Origin: an uncultured Collinsella sp.
GTDB lineage: Bacteria; Actinomycetota; Coriobacteriia; Coriobacteriales; Coriobacteriaceae
Reading direction: 5' to 3'
NCBI GenBank assembly: GCA_900552425.1
Contig: URZR01000126.1
Coordinates: forward strand, 1 to 5,522
DNA: 5,522 bases
Part shown: positions 1 to 2,759 of the stretch, piece after piece
How positions within the stretch are numbered: the first letter of the stretch is position 1
Layout: every line of letters begins with the position of its first letter
Made by a program: the position numbers and the translations under genes
Notes under the pieces: generated by a model
Seen by the model: only the letters and a program-made list of their open reading frames with translations
Databases searched by the model: none
What the model was told of the DNA's origin: nothing

Positions 1-253
1 CCGATATCCCTGTGAGCTCGCGGACGGGAAACGCAACGCCTTCGGCAAATTCCGTCTGCACAAACTGCGAGAACTCGCCCATAACGTTGCCGTGGTAATC
101 GAGCTTGACGGCGCCGGCCTCGATAATCTCATTGCACAGTCCACGGCGCTGACGCTGCTTTGGCACCGGCGCAAACTCAAAGTCCAGCACAATCTGGCGC
201 GCAAAGTTCGTCGTATCGATAGCCGAGATACACGGCGTCTTTTCAGCTGACAC
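1..253 (-). CDS. DEDD-family 3'-5' exonuclease, N-terminal fragment
   Basis: Reading leftward from a GTG at 253 gives 84 open codons running off the window edge, so the C-terminal part is missing. The visible part matches the start of the RNase T / DNA polymerase III epsilon / ERI-1-KapD exonuclease fold. Residues 21-27 (IVLDFEF) are the Exo I motif, with D24 and E26 as the expected metal-binding acids. Residues 42-52 (NEIIEAGAVKL) form the second beta strand typical of these enzymes, and residues 80-84 (LTGIS) match the usual LTGI element. Such enzymes remove nucleotides from 3' ends of RNA or DNA in the cytoplasm; the substrate cannot be told from this fragment. The GTG start is chosen because an AAAGG/GGAG Shine-Dalgarno region lies 7-16 nt upstream and an upstream ATG (nearest) is out of frame and followed at once by a stop. 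The Exo II and III motifs would lie outside the window. The family assignment is fairly firm; the subfamily is not. Confidence 0.8.
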   Translation of the reverse strand, partial: MSAEKTPCISAIDTTNFARQIVLDFEFAPVPKQRQRRGLCNEIIEAGAVKLDYHGNVMGEFSQFVQTEFAEGVAFPVRELTGIS

Positions 254-260
254 GGTTGGG

Positions 261-269
261 CCTTTCTCC
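261..269 (-). promoter_or_regulatory. Ribosome binding site that fixes the GTG start of the exonuclease
   Basis: On the minus strand GGAGAAAGG is followed by 7 nt and then GTG (251-253). The frame is open for many codons further upstream, so the N-terminus is not fixed by a stop. This purine-rich site is the reason for placing the start at the GTG. Confidence 0.6.
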
Positions 270-416
270 GTCAACTGCCGCTCGTTACATAGGCGGCTAC
301 ATTGCCGTAAGGATAGGCGCCCGTGCGGACACAAAAGCGGGACGCAATGCCACGCGCGCCAGGCATACGCCATGCAGACGGCCCCAAGAGAATCGCCCGC
401 TCTATTCAAATGCCTG
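270..416. other. Intergenic stretch with no feature seen
   Basis: No convincing coding region, tRNA, repeat or strong promoter is visible here. The exonuclease promoter should lie in this stretch on the minus strand, but no pair of boxes with good spacing stands out. It may be read from further upstream, through the weak terminator-like hairpin at 417-462. Confidence 0.4.
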
Positions 417-462
417 AAAAAGATTTAGGCCCGGTGACTTGAATCAGAGGTCATCCCGGGCC
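417..462 (-). terminator. Terminator-like hairpin, minus strand, imperfect
   Basis: The arms GGCCCGG (428-434) and CCGGGCC (456-462) pair over 7 bp. They continue with TGAC (435-438) against GTCA (450-453) after a 2-nt bulge, around an 11-nt loop. In the minus direction the stem is followed by TAAATC and then five T (417-421). The T run starts 6 nt after the stem, which is further than in a canonical intrinsic terminator, so efficiency is uncertain. It lies just after the stop of the 29-codon ORF at 465-554 and would close that short unit. The plus direction has no T run. Confidence 0.45.
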
Positions 463-464
463 CA

Positions 465-554
465 TCAGAGCTCGTAGAGCTCTTGGTTGCTTTGGTCTCG
501 CTCTTCACGGCGCTTATCGAACTTTCCGAGGCACTCAAGCAGCATTCGAAGCAT
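465..554 (-). CDS. Possible 29-residue small protein, unrecognised
   Basis: An ATG at 552-554 opens 29 codons ending in TGA at 465-467. The peptide begins MLRMLLECLGKF, continues with a strongly charged stretch (DKRREERDQ) and ends with the repeated ELYEL, encoded by a direct repeat of GAGCTCT. The composition, an amphipathic start and then a charged helix, resembles a real small protein or the tail of a larger one. Against this, no Shine-Dalgarno sequence precedes the ATG: the start lies in the T tract of the terminator at 555-590. The second ATG, three codons on, has none either. It may be a true small ORF read by terminator readthrough, a decayed C-terminus, or chance. No function is proposed. 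Confidence 0.25.
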   Translation of the reverse strand: MLRMLLECLGKFDKRREERDQSNQELYEL

Positions 555-590
555 AAAAAGAGGGGTCGACGCCGTTAAGGCATTGACCCC
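555..590 (-). terminator. Intrinsic terminator, minus strand
   Basis: On the minus strand GGGGTC (585-590) pairs with GACCCC (562-567). After one A-C mismatch the stem continues through an A-U pair, a G-U pair and GCC/GGC (579-581 with 571-573) to a 5-nt loop. The stem is followed directly by TCTTTTTAT (553-561). Read on the plus strand the same hairpin is followed by TTAAACTG, so it acts in the minus direction only. It ends the candidate small RNA at 555-640. Confidence 0.75.
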
Positions 591-640
591 TTAAACTGAG
601 TAACGGCGCTGCCCAGCTCTTCACTACTTGGGCTGCCGTC
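555..640 (-). ncRNA. Candidate small RNA or terminated leader, about 86 nt
   Basis: The predicted start, 7 nt after the -10 box at 647-652, is near position 640. A hairpin begins at the second base: ACGGC (635-639) pairs with GCCGT (603-607), and after a small internal loop GCCCA (629-633) pairs with TGGGC (611-615), closing a 13-nt loop at 616-628. A 12-nt AU-rich linker (591-602) leads to the terminator hairpin at 555-590. A promoter, two stable hairpins and a T tail packed into under 130 bp is the classic plan of a trans-acting small RNA. An alternative is a cis leader controlling the 29-codon ORF that begins in its T tail. I do not recognise a known RNA family, and the call rests on hand-folding alone. 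Confidence 0.5.
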
Positions 641-646
641 GACTTT

Positions 647-675
647 ATTCTACCCACGGGTGCCAGGTTTAACAA
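647..675 (-). promoter_or_regulatory. Sigma70-type promoter, minus strand
   Basis: The -35 box is TTGTTA (670-675; 4 of 6 matches to TTGACA) and the -10 box is TAGAAT (647-652; 5 of 6 to TATAAT), with an exact 17-bp spacer. Transcription would start around 639-640, immediately before the first hairpin of the candidate small RNA. The match in position between promoter, hairpin and terminator is the main argument that this is not chance. Confidence 0.6.
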
Positions 676-758
676 ATGGATTTTCGGTAACGAGGCCTCG
701 GCAACCGCCGCCTTGATTGGCGACCCATGCTCTGCCACAGGCCGAGGGTTGTCGAAAA

Positions 759-808
759 GTCGAACATTATAGCTACCCATAATATAGCCAGCTATAACGT
801 CATTCGAC
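759..808. promoter_or_regulatory. Nested AT-rich dyad, operator-like
   Basis: Three inverted repeats are nested or adjacent here. GTCGAA (759-764) faces TTCGAC (803-808). TTATAGCT (767-774) faces AGCTATAA (790-797), extending to 10 of 11 matches with the flanking bases. TATAGC (783-788) faces GCTATA (791-796) across 2 bp. The minus strand also has a perfect TATAAT at 766-771, but no good -35 box lies 16-18 bp upstream of it. Together this suggests a regulator-bound or activator-dependent start that would read leftward towards the small RNA region. No adjacent regulator gene is visible. Confidence 0.4.
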
Positions 809-865
809 GACCGGCGCAAACGCCCACGCGGACACGAAATGCGCTGCGGTGCCATTGGGGATTAT

Positions 866-1065
866 GGGATGCGCTTTCCGCTCGAGGCCTCAACCGGAAA
901 CGGGATCCCGGTCTGAAGGTCAAATCCGGGGCGTAGTTTCCGCCAAGCATGCCATCCGGAAAGCGCGTCCCGTTCTGAGCCTGAATTCTGGGATGAACTT
1001 TCCACTGAAGCATCTACTGGAAAATGTATCCCGTTCCGAGGCTTAATTCTGGGATGCACTTTCCG
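866..1065. repeat. Array A: 62-bp palindromic repeat, about 3.25 units
   Basis: Units begin at 866, 928, 990 and 1051 (spacing 62, 62, 61 bp), the last only a left arm. Each full unit has a left arm close to GGGATGCGCTTTCCG, a loop of about 15 bp, a right arm close to its reverse complement, and a linker often resembling TTCTGAGC...GAATTC. An arm thus occurs about every 31 bp in alternating orientation. Some changes keep pairing, for example the A ending the left arm of the unit at 990 faces a T in its right arm. The same family recurs at 2327-2654 in the same orientation. Short open frames across it on both strands are by-products of the stop-poor sequence. The function is unknown; it resembles BIME/REP-type intergenic palindromes in plan. 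Confidence 0.85.
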
Positions 1066-1182
1066 CGGAGAGACTACCATTTTTCTAAAAAGTACACGTC
1101 CCGAAACTTACCCAGTCTTCATAACTCGCTACCGTTCACGGTCGCCGATTACCGCCCACCGATTCAAACAAGAAATATGTCG

Positions 1183-1220
1183 CCAAAAGCAGGTCATCTA
1201 CCTGCATGGTTAGATTTTGG
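1183..1220 (+). promoter_or_regulatory. Inverted repeat in the leader of the DUF559-like gene
   Basis: GCAGGT (1189-1194) and ACCTGC (1200-1205) form a 6-bp stem with a 5-nt loop. Outside it CCAAAA (1183-1188) can pair with TTTTGG (1215-1220) across a 9-nt bulge, extending the stem to 12 bp. It could be an RNA hairpin or a protein site. No convincing sigma70 promoter was found between 1081 and 1291, so it cannot be said whether it is transcribed. Confidence 0.35.
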
Positions 1221-1236
1221 TCAGCTTTTGGTCAGC
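1215..1236 (+). repeat. Perfect tandem 11-bp direct repeat
   Basis: TTTTGGTCAGC occurs twice back to back at 1215-1225 and 1226-1236. The spacing of one DNA turn suits two molecules of a regulator on the same face. The first copy also takes part in the inverted repeat at 1183-1220, and the second can pair with the ribosome binding site region at 1272-1278. Two copies would let alternative RNA pairings compete. Confidence 0.6.
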
Positions 1237-1282
1237 TGAGCGGCAAGTTGCGGCTGATACGTTTTTGCTACCCAAAAGGAGG
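1225..1282 (+). promoter_or_regulatory. Leader hairpin able to cover the Shine-Dalgarno sequence
   Basis: CTTTTGG (1225-1231) is complementary to CCAAAAG (1272-1278), which overlaps the start of the AAAAGGAGG ribosome binding site (1274-1282). Within this span TCAGC (1232-1236) can pair with GCTGA, around a small GC-rich top. The ribosome binding site itself is very strong, with 9 nt before the ATG at 1292. A strong site partly buried in a hairpin is a common plan for translational control, but no ligand or protein can be named. Confidence 0.35.
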
Positions 1283-1291
1283 CGGTAGCTC

Positions 1292-2290
1292 ATGACCCAT
1301 TGCAATGACCAGCTCATCGACCAACTGCTCACTCAAGCCGAACAAGAGGGGCGCTGTCTGATTCCCCCGAGCACGGCAATCCGAAAAGCGCTCCTTCGGC
1401 GCGCCGGCGGCACGGTTGTCTCGCCCATGCCGGGGTTGTTTGCGCGAAAAACGCGCTGGGATGAACTCAACCGAGCGCAACGCCATTGCGAGATTATCCG
1501 CGCCCTTGCGATCATCCATCCCGATTGGACGTTCTGCTCGTTTTCGGCCGCCTGCCTGCTGGGGCTCGAGGTCTCGTGGCGACATCTGAACGTTGTGCAT
1601 GTCTGTAGCTCGACAAAGCCGTCGGCTCGCCCGGGCGCGCATATTCAGCGGCATCAGATCGAGCCGGCCGGAGCAATCCGTCTATCCGGCACATCAGTAA
1701 CGCCGCCCATCCAAACGGCTACAGATTGCCTGCTGCAAACTGGCTTTGCAGACGGCATGCCCATTGCCGATTCGGCGATCTCAAAGCTCGGCCTTACGCG
1801 AGAGCAGTTGATGGAGGCCGTCGAACAACGAGCGACCGCCCGCAATGGTCGCGCGATTCGCACTGCCCTCACGACACTTCGATATGCCGACGCCCGCGCC
1901 GAGAGCGGTGGAGAATCGGTCGCCCGAGCCGTCATGATCGAGACGGGCTTTGCGCCCGACTGGCTTCAATACGAGCTGACGGACCCCTTCGATTCGGCCA
2001 AGCCCATACGAACGGACTTTGCCTGGGAGCGCCAGGCGCGGGAACTCACACTGGGCGAGCTCGACGGGCTCATCAAATATACCGACCAGACCATGTTGGC
2101 CGGACGCACCACCGCCGAGGCGCTCGTTGCCGAACGACAGCGCGAGGCGCACCTATCGCTCTACGGCCATCCGCTCATCCGCTTTACCATGATCGAAGTC
2201 CGTTCGGCAGGCATGCTCGCGAAAAAGCTGCAGACGGCAGGCATCCGCCAGACCATGCTCCCGACATGGCTCAACGATATTGAGCTGTAG
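1292..2290 (+). CDS. AbiEi-like winged-helix protein with DUF559-like nuclease-fold C-terminus
   Basis: A 332-residue cytoplasmic protein without signal or membrane segments. The start follows a strong AAAAGGAGG site with 9 nt spacing. Residues about 20-60 look like the winged-helix region of AbiEi-type antitoxins (a run of basic residues, then GG, V, P-G-L/Y-A, W-x-x-L), and residues 80-92 match the SAACLLGL segment of that family. Residues 205-305 match the actinobacterial DUF559-like (Vsr-related, PD-(D/E)XK fold) pattern: GGESVAR (206-212), a TDFAW strand with D242, a strand with E256 and D258-G259 followed by KY (262-263), and ERQREAHLSLYG (281-292) before a final basic/hydrophobic strand. 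Many such proteins are annotated as hypothetical or AbiEi antitoxin domain proteins. No partner AbiEii nucleotidyltransferase toxin gene is next to it, so a working toxin-antitoxin pair is not supported. DNA binding or cleavage is inference. The gene sits alone between two arrays of one palindromic repeat. Confidence 0.8.
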   Translation: MTHCNDQLIDQLLTQAEQEGRCLIPPSTAIRKALLRRAGGTVVSPMPGLFARKTRWDELNRAQRHCEIIRALAIIHPDWTFCSFSAACLLGLEVSWRHLNVVHVCSSTKPSARPGAHIQRHQIEPAGAIRLSGTSVTPPIQTATDCLLQTGFADGMPIADSAISKLGLTREQLMEAVEQRATARNGRAIRTALTTLRYADARAESGGESVARAVMIETGFAPDWLQYELTDPFDSAKPIRTDFAWERQARELTLGELDGLIKYTDQTMLAGRTTAEALVAERQREAHLSLYGHPLIRFTMIEVRSAGMLAKKLQTAGIRQTMLPTWLNDIEL

Positions 2291-2316
2291 GGGCTGCTGA
2301 GCTTATGCCCGTCTGC

Positions 2317-2349
2317 CTGCCAAACCGGGACACGCTTTCCGGTTGGCAG
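2317..2349 (+). terminator. Hairpin after the DUF559-like gene, possible terminator without T tract
   Basis: CTGCCAAACCGG (2317-2328) pairs with CCGGTTGGCAG (2339-2349) over 11 bp with one bulged A, around a 10-nt loop. It starts 26 bp after the stop codon. The next bases are CACCCGCGG, so a T tail is missing and intrinsic termination would be weak. Its loop and inner stem are made of the first left arm of repeat array B, so gene end and array start are merged. Confidence 0.4.
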
Positions 2350-2654
2350 CACCCGCGGAAACCATGTCCCAGACTAAGTGCTCAAAATGGGATGCGCTTT
2401 CCCGACGAAGCTCCTTGCGGAAAGCGTGTCCCAGAATGAAGACTCGGAATGGGATGCAATTTCCGCCTGAAGGCGATTCGGAAAGCGCATCCCATTCTGA
2501 GCATCGATTCCGGGTCGCAGTTTCCGGTTGAGGGCTGTTCCGGAAAGTGTGTCCCATTCCAGGCGCGGATTCCGGGATGCACTTTCCGTTTGAAGCTCCA
2601 ACCGAAAAGCGCATCCCATTCTGAGCGCCAATTCCGGGATGCTGCCTCCGTTCC
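2327..2654. repeat. Array B: 62-bp palindromic repeat, about 5.3 units
   Basis: Units begin at 2327, 2389, 2451, 2512, 2574 and 2636 (spacing 62, 62, 61, 62, 62 bp); the last is only a left arm. Each full unit has a left arm near GGGATGCGCTTTCCG, a loop often resembling TTGAAGC, a right arm near CGGAAAGCGCATCCC, and a linker such as ATTCTGAGC...AATTCC. The unit at 2327 has GGGACA on the left and TGTCCC on the right, where the others mostly have GGGATG/CATCCC, which looks like a paired change that keeps the stem. The family and orientation are the same as in the array at 866-1065. Array B fills nearly all the space between the convergent DUF559-like gene and the dehydrogenase terminator. Open frames across it are not genes. 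Confidence 0.9.
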
Positions 2655-2690
2655 AAACAAAAGGCCCCGGCTCGCGATGGAGCCGGGGCC
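2655..2690 (-). terminator. Strong intrinsic terminator of the xanthine dehydrogenase gene
   Basis: A perfect 10-bp stem, GGCCCCGGCT (2663-2672) with AGCCGGGGCC (2681-2690), closes an 8-nt loop. On the minus strand it is followed by TTTTGTTT (2655-2662). It lies 69 bp beyond the stop codon at 2760-2762. A smaller hairpin (ACAGCC 2726-2731 with GGCTGT 2742-2747) lies between stop and terminator. No T run follows in the plus direction. Confidence 0.9.
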
Positions 2691-2759
2691 AAAGATGCAG
2701 CATATGCAGTTGGTGTTGAGCGCGAACAGCCCGTCAGTAATGGCTGTCCGCGCCCTACC

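Noticed and set aside
535..855. A 106-codon minus-strand frame
   Set aside because: It runs over the AT-rich dyad, the promoter, both hairpins of the candidate small RNA and the terminator. It has no ribosome binding site and no recognisable domain. RNA structure explains the region better, though codon-level conservation in relatives would reopen it.
727..1080. Several short frames on both strands across array A
   Set aside because: They consist of repeat-derived peptide segments that change frame because 62 is not a multiple of 3. The repeat merely lacks stop codons.
1292..2290. Mobile element bounded by the two repeat arrays
   Set aside because: The arrays lie in the same orientation and no transposase, integrase or target-site duplication could be seen, so position alone does not support a transposon.
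866..2654. Possible CRISPR arrays because of regular spacing
   Set aside because: Arms are imperfect and alternate in orientation, the loops and linkers are themselves similar between units and are not unique spacers, and no cas gene is visible.
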